Source of the DNA: Clostridiales bacterium mt11
GTDB lineage: Bacteria > Bacillota > Clostridia > Tissierellales > Tepidimicrobiaceae
DNA length: 64,000 nt
Reading direction: 5' to 3'
Assembly (NCBI GenBank): GCA_001282665.1
Contig: LN874946.1
Span: forward strand, 154,446 to 218,445
The stretch's first letter is position 1. The number at the start of each line of letters is the position of its first letter. A program made the position numbers and the translations under genes. Positions 1 through 7,937 of this stretch are shown here, one piece after another. Below the pieces are notes generated by a model. The model was given only the letters and a program-made list of their open reading frames with translations, had not been told where the DNA came from and made no database searches.

Positions 1-1
1 A

Positions 2-283
2 AAATTCAATAATAAATATACTGCAGAGATATACGCTATGGGGATTTTAAAAGAATATCATAATAAGGGAATAGGAAGAGTTTTAGTAGAAAAAGCGGTA
101 AGCTATTCTAAGAAAAATGGTTATAAATTTTTGATGGTAAAAACTCTTGGTGAATCACATCCAGATGAGAACTATAAGAAGACTAGGGTATTCTATAGCA
201 AAGTAGGATTTTATCCTCTGGAAGAAATAAAGGAAATTTGGGGAGAACAAAACCCATGTTTATTGATGGTGCAAAGTTTATAA
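2..283 (+). CDS. GNAT family N-acetyltransferase, C-terminal part (5' end outside window)
   Basis: The reading frame is open from the window edge, so the gene starts upstream. The visible part carries the GNAT acetyl-CoA binding loop, seen as EYHNKGIGRVLVEKA, an R/QxxGxG/A-type motif. It is followed by a strand-helix-strand ending in FYSKVGFYPLEE, which is typical of the family's C-terminal motif B. GNAT enzymes move an acetyl group from acetyl-CoA to an amine, but the substrate cannot be read from this fragment. An internal ATG at position 38 is inside the fold and is unlikely to be the true start. Family assignment is firm and specificity is unknown. Confidence 0.75.
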   Translation, partial: KFNNKYTAEIYAMGILKEYHNKGIGRVLVEKAVSYSKKNGYKFLMVKTLGESHPDENYKKTRVFYSKVGFYPLEEIKEIWGEQNPCLLMVQSL

Positions 284-385
284 TATATGGACATTATCAT
301 GTTAGTAGAGATAATTTTAATTCATAAAATGGGTAGTTGAATGGCTACTTATTTTATGAATATATCACAAGAAAGGAGGGATATA

Positions 386-736
386 ATGACAAAAAGACAA
401 TCTTATTTTGGTTTCATAGGCTTCATGGGTTTTATGAGTATGCGGTATTTTTCTTCTGGTAATTTACTTGACTTATCCTACATTGGATTTTTTGGTTTCT
501 TTTCATACTTTATTATTGCAAAAATTAGTGGAAATAAGGAAGATGAAAGATATATTAAAGATAGAAACATAGCATTAGCTTTTACTGGTAAATTAGCTGT
601 TGTTGAACTGTCTATCATATGGTGTGCTACGATGCTTATAAGAAACATTGACTTTATTTGTGTATTGCTCGCATTGACATATGCAATCACAATAAATGCA
701 TATGCTAAAAAATTATACATATTAGAGGAAAAATAA
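386..736 (+). CDS. DUF3796-like small membrane protein
   Basis: This 116-residue protein begins with the repetitive YFGFIGFMGFM stretch typical of DUF3796 proteins and has about four hydrophobic segments (near residues 8-20, 30-45, 65-80 and 85-105). The ATG at 386 is preferred over the upstream ATG at 341, because GAAAGGAGGG lies five bases before it. Proteins of this kind usually sit beside a small Xre-type repressor, and the wreck of such a regulator follows two bases downstream. Function is not established; a membrane partner or sensor for the regulator is an inference. With the regulator broken, the pair may no longer work as a unit. Confidence 0.6.
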   Translation: MTKRQSYFGFIGFMGFMSMRYFSSGNLLDLSYIGFFGFFSYFIIAKISGNKEDERYIKDRNIALAFTGKLAVVELSIIWCATMLIRNIDFICVLLALTYAITINAYAKKLYILEEK

Positions 737-737
737 T

Positions 738-939
738 ATGACCGAATTTATTTGCAATCTTAAAAAATATAGATAATTAAAAGGGTTTACACAGGAACAG
801 CTTGCAGAAATTGTTGGTGTACGTAGAGAGAACAATAATGAGACTTGAAGCTGGAAAATATAATCCTTCCCTAAAACTTGCTATAGACATTTCAAGAGCA
901 GTAAACACCCTTATTGAAGAAACATTCATATTCGATTAG
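738..939 (+). pseudogene. Xre/YozG-type helix-turn-helix regulator, broken twice
   Basis: A small DNA-binding regulator can be read across this stretch only after two repairs. The first is an in-frame TAA at 774-776 where a CAA glutamine codon would fit (KYR-Q-LKGFTQEQLAEIVGV). The second is one surplus A near 831-832; removing it restores RETIMRLEAGKYNPSLKLA. The repaired protein is about 66 residues with a complete Xre helix-turn-helix and the usual C-terminal tail. It starts directly after the DUF3796-like gene. Two independent lesions make a sequencing error an unlikely explanation. Confidence 0.75.
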
Positions 940-976
940 ATTCATGTCTACTATGCTCAGTAAAATACCATAAACT

Positions 977-1159
977 TTATTGATTCTCCCATGGAATCAC
1001 CCATTCTTCACAATTTGCTACTAATCCCTGTACTTTTTCTACAAATTGCTCAACATGGTATCTATAGCATACAGTATGGTGAACTCTGATTGTTAAAGGC
1101 ATAAGGTTCCACATATTTTCCCACGGTGAGTATTGTGAAATATGGCATAATTTTAACAT
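977..1159 (-). pseudogene. Remnant of a type A chloramphenicol acetyltransferase (C-terminal piece)
   Basis: The minus strand reads MPLTIRVHHTVCYRYHVEQF followed by VEKVQGLV, which matches the active-site end of type A chloramphenicol acetyltransferases and their O-acetyltransferase relatives (consensus HHxVCDGYHV, then xxFxxxLQ). The catalytic histidine is kept, but the Asp-Gly after the Cys has become Tyr-Arg. About two thirds of the N-terminal protein is missing. Both facts indicate a dead fragment. No good ribosome site or full-length frame is visible around it. It could alternatively be a small independent gene, but the loss of the conserved Asp argues against activity. Confidence 0.55.
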
Positions 1160-1217
1160 TTATATTTAGAGACGAAAAATCAACCTATGACGAACTTGAA
1201 ATGTTAGGGGGGCTTTG

Positions 1218-1412
1218 ATGGAAAAATGGGAATATGCAAGTTTTAAAATTGAAACAGAAGGTTTTTCAGGTGGTATATTAGATATTAAAGATTTTAATTC
1301 TACACTTAATGAATTTGGGGAACAAGGTTGGGAATTAGTATCTTGTATTTCAACAAATATGGGACATGGGGCAACAAGAGAAGTAATATCTGTTTTTAAA
1401 AGAAAAAAGTAA
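1218..1412 (+). CDS. DUF4177 domain protein
   Basis: A 64-residue protein beginning MEKWEYASFKIE and containing LNEFGEQGWELVS, the hallmark of DUF4177: a short beta-strand, a helix, then GxxGWELV. It is close to the usual family length. The ATG at 1218 is preceded by a run of six Gs at 1207-1212, and a TTG one codon upstream is a less likely start. The function of the family is unknown. The gene stands alone among decayed genes and has no obvious operon partner. Confidence 0.7.
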   Translation: MEKWEYASFKIETEGFSGGILDIKDFNSTLNEFGEQGWELVSCISTNMGHGATREVISVFKRKK

Positions 1413-1558
1413 AAAACTACAAAACAATAAAGACAAAATTAGAAAATAATTACTATACTTACCGAAATAACTCTTCCTAGGGTTATTCCCCATCTCCATG
1501 CACATAATAAACTCGAAAGAATAAATTATAATATATAATTTTTTTAGGAGGTTTTCGT

Positions 1559-2623
1559 ATGACAGAGATTAGAAGGATGTTTTTAGGTGGAAATACAGTT
1601 GATGGCTTTTATGCACTTCACGATAATATGATAGGTTTAAATAGAAATCGATTATTTATATTAAAAGGTATGCCAGGGGGAGGAAAATCTTCCTTAATGA
1701 AAAAAATAGCAGAATATATGACAGAAGAAGGATTTGATATAGAATATCATCATTGCCCTTCAGATGCTGAGTCCATCGACAGTATTTTAATAAAAAAGCT
1801 TAATATAGCTATAGCAGATGGCACCTATCCTCATATAATTGATCCAACCTATCCGGGATTGACGGATAAATTAATAGATTTAGGTAGGTTTATAGATTCA
1901 ACAAAGTTAATGGAATCTAAAGAAGAGATAATGAGGGCAAAGAAGGATAATAAAATTGCATACAGAAAAGCTTTTGCCTATTTTAAATCAGCTAAAACAA
2001 TTTATGAGGAAATCGTTCAAAATAATAGAACTGGTGTGGATTTCAGTAAAGTAAATTATAGGACTAAACAGTTGATTGAAGATATATTTTCTAAAAAAGC
2101 GAAATATGATGGAGAAGAAGACTTTAATGAAAGACATATGTTTTCTAATGCAAACACGCCAGAAGGTTTTGTAGAATATACAGAAACCATATTAAAATGG
2201 ATTCCAACCATATACTATATTGAAGGTGAAATTGGAACGGGTAAATCCACATTGATAAAACGATTAATAGAAGAAAGTAAAATTAGAGGGTATAGTATTG
2301 AAATTTATCACAACTCTACTTTCCCTGAAAAAATAGAAACATTAATAATTAAGGATATAAATACCTGCATAACTTCAAATAAGCTGGGATTAGATTTTCC
2401 GCATAATAGTATCAACTTAAACGAATACTTCAATGAGGATGTTAAGGACAATAGTGATTATGAAACCTATGATTTTCTAATTGAAAAGGCTATATTGAGT
2501 CTTAAAGCAGCTAGAAAAAATCATGAAATATTAGAAAAATGCTATAAACCTGCTGTAGATTATGATGGAGTAAACGAAGTTAGAGAAGAGATATTAGAAG
2601 AAATATTGACCTGTGCAAATTGA
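1559..2623 (+). CDS. Tandem P-loop ATPase of unknown function (PRK06851-like)
   Basis: This 354-residue protein carries two separate Walker A loops: GMPGGGKSS at residues 37-45 and GEIGTGKST at about 223-231. It therefore looks like two fused or duplicated P-loop NTPase domains joined by a charged helical linker. The overall look matches the conserved clostridial ATPase family known only by number (PRK06851). No transporter, restriction or replication domain is recognisable. The start is supported by TAGGAGG six bases upstream. It ends at a strong terminator shared with the convergent editing hydrolase. The 145 bases upstream show only AT-rich sequence and a weak AATAAC/GTTATT inverted repeat. 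Confidence 0.7.
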   Translation: MTEIRRMFLGGNTVDGFYALHDNMIGLNRNRLFILKGMPGGGKSSLMKKIAEYMTEEGFDIEYHHCPSDAESIDSILIKKLNIAIADGTYPHIIDPTYPGLTDKLIDLGRFIDSTKLMESKEEIMRAKKDNKIAYRKAFAYFKSAKTIYEEIVQNNRTGVDFSKVNYRTKQLIEDIFSKKAKYDGEEDFNERHMFSNANTPEGFVEYTETILKWIPTIYYIEGEIGTGKSTLIKRLIEESKIRGYSIEIYHNSTFPEKIETLIIKDINTCITSNKLGLDFPHNSINLNEYFNEDVKDNSDYETYDFLIEKAILSLKAARKNHEILEKCYKPAVDYDGVNEVREEILEEILTCAN

Positions 2624-2631
2624 TAGGCTGT

Positions 2632-2678
2632 TATTTTTAGTTACGCTTAAGTTATAGGCTTAAGCGTAACTAAAAATA
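2632..2678. terminator. Bidirectional terminator between convergent genes
   Basis: A perfect 20-base inverted repeat (2632-2651 and 2659-2678) with a seven-base loop lies between the ATPase stop and the AlaX stop. The outer parts of the arms are A/T runs, so the hairpin can end transcription in both directions. Confidence 0.9.
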
Positions 2679-3875
2679 TTATAAGCTATTCATTATCCCT
2701 TCGTAAAGTCCTTTAAGTATTAAATCTAGCTCATCATTTTTACAACCACCTTGTACTGTTTGAGGACTACCTCCACCCTTAATATCCATATCTTGAGATA
2801 TTTCCTTTAGTATATTTTTCATATTGATATCTATATTAGAGCTGCGGCTAGCAATGAACTGAGAAGTTTCAGTACCTTCAATTCCAAAGATTATTATATT
2901 ATTATTTAAGGAATTTAAATAGGATACTATATTATTAAGCTCTTTAAATTCTACATCTTTAAATTTTCTACATATACAATTCTTTCCCTTTACCAATTTA
3001 GATTCTTTTAGAAACTTTTGACTTTTATACTGATATAATTCATCTCTTAAAGCTCTATTTTCTTTTTCTAAAGTTTCTTTTTGAGTGTATAACTTTTGAA
3101 CCTTATTATATACATCCTTATCCTTAGAGGATAGTAGATTGCTTATCTCCTTAATACATGTATTCTTCCAAGAATAGTCTTTTAAAGCTCTATTGCCGCA
3201 TACAAATTCCACTCGAATATTCCCTTTGTATTTCTCCACTTTTCTTATTTTTATCATGCCGATTTCCCCAGTATTCCTGAGATGGGTACCACAGCAAGGG
3301 GAAAAGTCTATTCCATCGATTTCAACGATACGGATATTAGAGTTGACTATAGGATCTTTTCTAACAGGCAGTCTGTCCATAGCTCCTTTCTCAATAATAT
3401 AAGATTTTATGGAGAAGTTTGAAAAGATTATCTTGTTTGTAAATTCTTCTACTTTTTCTATTTCATCATCACTCATATAAGGGATATCTATATCTATATA
3501 GACATATTCCTTCCCTATATAAAAGCCAACGGTTTCTCCGTTATACAGCTTATAAAAAACAGCAGACAATAGATGTTGTCCAGAATGTTGCTGCATATAG
3601 TCAAATCTATTATCCCAGTCTATTGATAATAGAATTTTATCGCTATGAATATTATCCTTAGTTACATGAACAATATCATCACCATCTTCATAAGTATCTA
3701 ATACCTCAACTCCATTTATAGTACCTTTATCCCCTGGTTGTCCACCTGCAAGATTAGGATAAAAGATAGTCTTATTAGTTTTTATATAATATCTGCCATT
3801 CATATACTTTTTTTCAACAATTCGGCCATCAATTTGTCGTAGATATGGATTTACTAAATATATTTTTTCTGTCAT
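2679..3875 (-). CDS. Alanyl-tRNA editing protein, AlaX-L type with DHHA1 tail
   Basis: This is a stand-alone homologue of the alanyl-tRNA synthetase editing half. It should hydrolyse Ser- or Gly-tRNA(Ala) in trans. The N-terminal part has the metal-binding QQHSGQHLL histidines and the later CCGTHL motif, which supplies Cys and His. A coiled linker (about residues 250-290) and a C-terminal DHHA1-like domain ending in GGGSPQTVQGG complete the long AlaX form. It is about 398 residues from the ATG at 3875. A TTG at 3896 and an ATG at 3887 are also in frame; GGAGGG lies 12 bases before 3875, so the exact start is uncertain. Confidence 0.88.
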   Translation of the reverse strand: MTEKIYLVNPYLRQIDGRIVEKKYMNGRYYIKTNKTIFYPNLAGGQPGDKGTINGVEVLDTYEDGDDIVHVTKDNIHSDKILLSIDWDNRFDYMQQHSGQHLLSAVFYKLYNGETVGFYIGKEYVYIDIDIPYMSDDEIEKVEEFTNKIIFSNFSIKSYIIEKGAMDRLPVRKDPIVNSNIRIVEIDGIDFSPCCGTHLRNTGEIGMIKIRKVEKYKGNIRVEFVCGNRALKDYSWKNTCIKEISNLLSSKDKDVYNKVQKLYTQKETLEKENRALRDELYQYKSQKFLKESKLVKGKNCICRKFKDVEFKELNNIVSYLNSLNNNIIIFGIEGTETSQFIASRSSNIDINMKNILKEISQDMDIKGGGSPQTVQGGCKNDELDLILKGLYEGIMNSL

Positions 3876-4250
3876 ATTACCATCCATCCCTCCCAAGTAT
3901 TACTATTATTCTATCATTTTTATATTAAAGTTAACAGTAATTATTATTATTTCATTTTATATTTATAAACAAACTAATGGGATATTATAGGTTGATTATA
4001 TAGTTGTATTGATTAATAGATATCTAAATAATGCATTTTTATATTTTTCTATATTTCCTAGTATATCCACAGGAGGGTTTTCTACGTTAATTCAGCAAAG
4101 TGCATATAATAATTAAAAAAAATTGTTCACTTTTACATAGCTTAATACGGTAAGATAGAAGAAATAAAAAATAATTCAGAATTAATCAAAATGTTAATCA
4201 AATGAAATTTATATTTTTAAACATATCAAACTATAAAGGAGGAGATAACA
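3876..4250. promoter_or_regulatory. Divergent intergenic region upstream of the DUF1177-peptide cluster
   Basis: About 375 bases without a gene separate the minus-strand AlaX gene from the plus-strand cluster, so promoters for both must lie here. A TATAAT at 4105-4110 could be the -10 of the cluster, but no good -35 stands 16-18 bases before it. A GGAGGG at about 4072 is not followed by a usable start codon. No clear operator palindrome is visible. The DUF1177 ribosome site is AAAGGAGGAG at about 4236-4245. Confidence 0.35.
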
Positions 4251-5192
4251 ATGATTTTAAAACAAGTCATGGAAATGTTTGAACTACTAGATAAGCCTAA
4301 TGCAAATGGTAATGAGATTGCAAGATACATTAAGTCTCATGGTAATGACAATGTAGAGATAGATGTGAAAACTGTTGAAGGTGAACAAGGAAATACGGAT
4401 TTTGTTAAGATACTTATAAAAGGGAAAAATGGTAAAAGCAAAAATGGTACTGCAAAGACATTAGGTATAATTGGTAGGTTAGGAGGATTGGGTGCAAGAC
4501 CAGATATGAATGGATTTGTATCTGATGGAGATGGAGCATTAGCTGCATTGTCAGCAGGTTTAAAATTAGTTGATATGAATGAGAAAGGAGATGTGTTGGA
4601 AGGTGATGTAATAATTGCTACTCATATATGTCCAGATGCTCCGACATTAGAACATTATCCTGTTTACTTTATGGATTCACCAGTGGATATGGATACTATG
4701 AATAGATTGGAAGTTTCACAAGATATGGATGCAATATTAACTATAGATACTACTAAAGGCAATGAAGTACTCAACTACAGGGGGTTTTCAATATCACCAA
4801 CAGTAAAGGATGGATATATTCTTAAAATTAGCGACGATCTTGTAAATATTATGAAAAAGGTAACGGGAAAACTCCCTGTAGTATTCCCCCTTTCACAACA
4901 GGATATTACACCCTATGGTAATGAATTATATCATATAAACAGTATCCTCCAACCAAGTACTACAACGAGTTCACCAGTAGTTGGAGTGGCTATAACTACT
5001 GAAACTTCAGTAGCAGGTTGTGCTACAGGAGCAACTCAGGCAATGGATGTCGAAATGGCTGGAAGATTTGCAGTAGAGGTTGCTAAACAATATGGAATTG
5101 GAAAGTGTGATTTCTACGATGAAAAAGAATTTGATTTGCTGCTTAAATTATACGGAGAAAACAAAAGGTTTCAAACAAAGGGAAATATTTAG
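4251..5192 (+). CDS. DUF1177 family protein
   Basis: This 313-residue protein matches the DUF1177 family, which typically sits beside dipeptide transporters and AroM genes; no biochemical function is established to my knowledge. Visible blocks are GRLGGLGARPDMNG at residues 75-88, SDGDGALAAL at 91-100, ATHICPDAPT at 123-132 and a Ser/Thr-rich TTETSVAGCATGATQ near the C-terminus. The spacing of acidic and His residues (D92, D94, H125, D129) followed by a long helix recalls M20/M42 metallopeptidases, which is only an inference. It is soluble, with no signal peptide. As first gene of the run it has a very strong ribosome site (AAAGGAGGAG). Confidence 0.85.
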   Translation: MILKQVMEMFELLDKPNANGNEIARYIKSHGNDNVEIDVKTVEGEQGNTDFVKILIKGKNGKSKNGTAKTLGIIGRLGGLGARPDMNGFVSDGDGALAALSAGLKLVDMNEKGDVLEGDVIIATHICPDAPTLEHYPVYFMDSPVDMDTMNRLEVSQDMDAILTIDTTKGNEVLNYRGFSISPTVKDGYILKISDDLVNIMKKVTGKLPVVFPLSQQDITPYGNELYHINSILQPSTTTSSPVVGVAITTETSVAGCATGATQAMDVEMAGRFAVEVAKQYGIGKCDFYDEKEFDLLLKLYGENKRFQTKGNI

Positions 5193-5267
5193 CTTTAAAT
5201 ATTATTAAGGGTCTTAACAGATAATTATATATAGACCAAAACAATAAATTATAAGGAGGAGTAAAAC

Positions 5268-6875
5268 ATGAGGAAAAAGTTATTGTTATTATCTTTAGTT
5301 TTTATCATGATATTTTCGTTAGCACTAACTGGTTGTGGCAATAAAGAAACTAAAGACCCATCGGTTAATGGTGAAAATACGACGAATGATAATTCTTCCA
5401 ATAAGCCGAAAGAAGGTGGAATATTAACGGTAGCATTAGCAGCTATTCCTAAAACATTAGATCCTGTTAAATATACCGGGATTTATGAAGGAAATGTTAT
5501 CCATAGTATAGCTGATAACCTAGTTTATTATAATAAGGCTTTAGATAAAATAATTCCTGGGTTAGCAACAGATTGGGAAATATCAGAAGATCTTAAAACA
5601 TATAAGTTCACTTTAAGAGACGATGTATATTTTCAAAAGGGTAAATTCCAAGACGGAAGAAAAATGACATCTGAAGATATTAAATACAGTCTTGAAAGAT
5701 CAGCGAAAGAATCCGTTATGAAAAGGCTGAGAATGCTTGAATCTGTTGAAATTGTATCTGATACGGAAATTATTTGTCATTTAACAGAGCCAAATGCAGC
5801 ATTTTTAACAGTATTAACAGATTCAGGAAATGTAATAGTTCCAAAAGAAGAAGTGGAAGGCTGGGGAGAAGATTTTGGTACCCATTTAGTTGGTACAGGC
5901 CCATTTGTATTTAAGGAATGGAAAAATAGTGACAGTGTTGTTCTTGAGAGTTCAGATAATTATTGGGGAGAAAAGCCATATTTAGACGGTGTTGTTTTTA
6001 AATTTATTACCGATCAAAACATGATGACAAATGCTTTGAGAACTGGTGAAATTGATGTGGCTACAGATATAACAGGAGAAAGTATGCAAGTAATAAAAGC
6101 CGATCCAAACTTAGTACTAAATGAAAAGCCAGCATTAAAAGTAATATATATGTCTATGAACCTAATGGAAGGTCCTACAAAAGATCCAAAAGTAAGGGAA
6201 GCCATTATTTCAGCAATAGATATAGATGCAATGGTTAAGGGCTTATATCCTTGGGGAGAGGCACAAAGAGCATATTTAGCATTACCTCCTGGCTCATGGG
6301 GATATGATACATCTTTAGAAAAAAAGGTTCCTAAATATGATCCTAAAAGAGCTAAAGAGTTGATGGAAGAGGCTGGATATTCGGATGGATTCCAAACTGA
6401 GATATATGTTGCAGGGAGCGATAAAGCGGCAGTTATAATTCAGGATTATTTAAAGAAAAATTTAAAAATAGACATGAAGATAAATTTACTAGAATGGGGA
6501 ACATTTAGCGAAGTGGTATCAAAGGGAAAAGCTCCAATGTATGCTATGTCATGGACATGGTATCCAGATCCTGATTTCTTCTTATATCAGATGTTTCACA
6601 GTAATCAAATTGGTTCTTTAGGAAATGGACAAGGATTTAACGATTCTAGGGTAGATGAATTATTAGATAAAGCGGTATCAGAAACTGCCGACCAGAATGA
6701 AAGGGCAGAGCTATATAAAGAAGCTTTAAATATAATAACTGAAAATAATGGAAGAGTTAATTTTGCAAATGGAAAGATTATAGATGGAACAAATAAGAAA
6801 GTACATGATTTTGAAAGAAGTGCAGATGGTACTATATTTATCACTAACCCAGAAATAAATGTATGGAAGGAATAA
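5268..6875 (+). CDS. Peptide ABC transporter substrate-binding lipoprotein (SBP_bac_5)
   Basis: This 535-residue binding protein of the DppA/OppA type starts with a lipoprotein signal (MRKKLLLLSLVFIMIFSLAL) and the lipobox LTGC, with Cys23 as the lipidated residue. A Ser/Asn-rich linker follows. The mature domain has family blocks such as GGILTVALAAIPKTLDP and GTGPFVFKEW. It should capture a peptide or peptide-like ligand at the cell surface and pass it to the permease pair encoded next. A hairpin follows the gene, which fits the usual excess of binding protein over permease. The ligand is not predictable by eye. Confidence 0.93.
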   Translation: MRKKLLLLSLVFIMIFSLALTGCGNKETKDPSVNGENTTNDNSSNKPKEGGILTVALAAIPKTLDPVKYTGIYEGNVIHSIADNLVYYNKALDKIIPGLATDWEISEDLKTYKFTLRDDVYFQKGKFQDGRKMTSEDIKYSLERSAKESVMKRLRMLESVEIVSDTEIICHLTEPNAAFLTVLTDSGNVIVPKEEVEGWGEDFGTHLVGTGPFVFKEWKNSDSVVLESSDNYWGEKPYLDGVVFKFITDQNMMTNALRTGEIDVATDITGESMQVIKADPNLVLNEKPALKVIYMSMNLMEGPTKDPKVREAIISAIDIDAMVKGLYPWGEAQRAYLALPPGSWGYDTSLEKKVPKYDPKRAKELMEEAGYSDGFQTEIYVAGSDKAAVIIQDYLKKNLKIDMKINLLEWGTFSEVVSKGKAPMYAMSWTWYPDPDFFLYQMFHSNQIGSLGNGQGFNDSRVDELLDKAVSETADQNERAELYKEALNIITENNGRVNFANGKIIDGTNKKVHDFERSADGTIFITNPEINVWKE

Positions 6876-6899
6876 AGATGTTTAAATTAAAATTTAAAA

Positions 6900-6937
6900 T
6901 TGAAAAACCTTATATAGCAATATATAAGGTTTTTCAA
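6900..6937 (+). terminator. Attenuating hairpin between binding protein and permease genes
   Basis: A perfect 16-base inverted repeat (6900-6915 and 6922-6937) with a six-base loop. Its right arm ends in TTTTTCAA. It probably works as a partial terminator or 3' stabiliser, giving more binding-protein mRNA than permease mRNA. Confidence 0.7.
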
Positions 6938-6971
6938 TAACATCGGACAGGGAAGGTTGAGGTGAGCTATA

Positions 6972-7937
6972 TTGGTTAAATATTCATTAAAAAGGATACT
7001 AGAATTAATACCTACTATATTTGTAGTAGTGTTTATTGTATTTGTTGTAACCCGTGTCATACCTGGAGACCCTGCAGCCGTTATGTTAGGACCTCAGGCA
7101 AGTGTAGAAGCCGTAGAAGAATTAAGGGAAAGTTTAGGACTGAATGATAATATATTTGTACAATTTGGCAGGTACTTAAAAGGAGTAATGCGGGGAGATT
7201 TGGGAAAATCCTATTATTACAATCAGCCTGTTACAGAACTTATAAGTGAAAGATTTCCTAATACATTAATATTGGCTATTGTAAGTATAATAATTGGACT
7301 TTTGGTAGGTATTCCTGTAGGTGTAGTATCAGCCACTAAACAATATTCTGCATTTGACTATATATCTATGATTTTAGCTTTAATGGGTATATCAGTGCCT
7401 ATATTTTGGTTAGCTATGATGGCTGTGTTGTTATTTAGTGTAAACCTTGGCTGGCTTCCATCTGTAGGAATGGGGGAAGGAAGTGTTATAGATATAGTAA
7501 GACATTTAATCTTGCCTTCTCTCTGCCTTGCAACAGGACCTACAGCAACATTTGCTAGGTTTACTCGTTCAAGTATGCTGGATATAACTAAACAGGATTA
7601 TATAAAAACAGCAAGGTCAAAAGGACTAAAAGAAAAATTGATTATATGGAAACATGCATTTAAAAATGCTTTACCCCCAATTATCACCATAGTAGGTATG
7701 CAGTTTTCATCATTATTATCTGGGGCAGTTTTGACTGAAACTATATTTAGCTGGCCAGGACTAGGAAAGCTAATAGTTGATGCAATACAAAATAGAGATT
7801 ATACCCTTGTTCAGGGAAGTGTTGTATATATAGCGTTTATATATATAATAGTGAATTTAGTTGTTGATATTTGTTATGCACTTTTAAATCCAAAGGTTAA
7901 AGCTTCCTTTATAGGCAATGGAGGTGAAGGTAAATAA
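6972..7937 (+). CDS. Peptide ABC transporter permease, DppB type
   Basis: A 321-residue membrane protein with about six transmembrane segments and the N-terminal MVKYSLKRILELIPTIF typical of DppB/OppB. The cytoplasmic loop that docks to the ATPases is visible as KTARSKGLKEKLIIWKHAFK, the EAA-type motif. It forms the heterodimeric channel with the next gene. The start is a TTG at 6972 supported by GAGGTGAG six bases upstream. The last base of its stop overlaps the ATG of the partner permease, so the two are translationally coupled. Confidence 0.93.
   Translation: MVKYSLKRILELIPTIFVVVFIVFVVTRVIPGDPAAVMLGPQASVEAVEELRESLGLNDNIFVQFGRYLKGVMRGDLGKSYYYNQPVTELISERFPNTLILAIVSIIIGLLVGIPVGVVSATKQYSAFDYISMILALMGISVPIFWLAMMAVLLFSVNLGWLPSVGMGEGSVIDIVRHLILPSLCLATGPTATFARFTRSSMLDITKQDYIKTARSKGLKEKLIIWKHAFKNALPPIITIVGMQFSSLLSGAVLTETIFSWPGLGKLIVDAIQNRDYTLVQGSVVYIAFIYIIVNLVVDICYALLNPKVKASFIGNGGEGK

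Noticed and set aside
2632..2678. 20-bp palindrome considered as a mobile-element end
   Set aside because: It sits exactly between two convergent stops with A/T runs outside, and has no second copy in the window; a terminator explains it.
4170..4200. TTCAGAA core resembling a CodY box before DUF1177
   Set aside because: Only the centre fits; the flanking bases of the AATTTTCWGAAAATT consensus do not match well enough to claim an operator.
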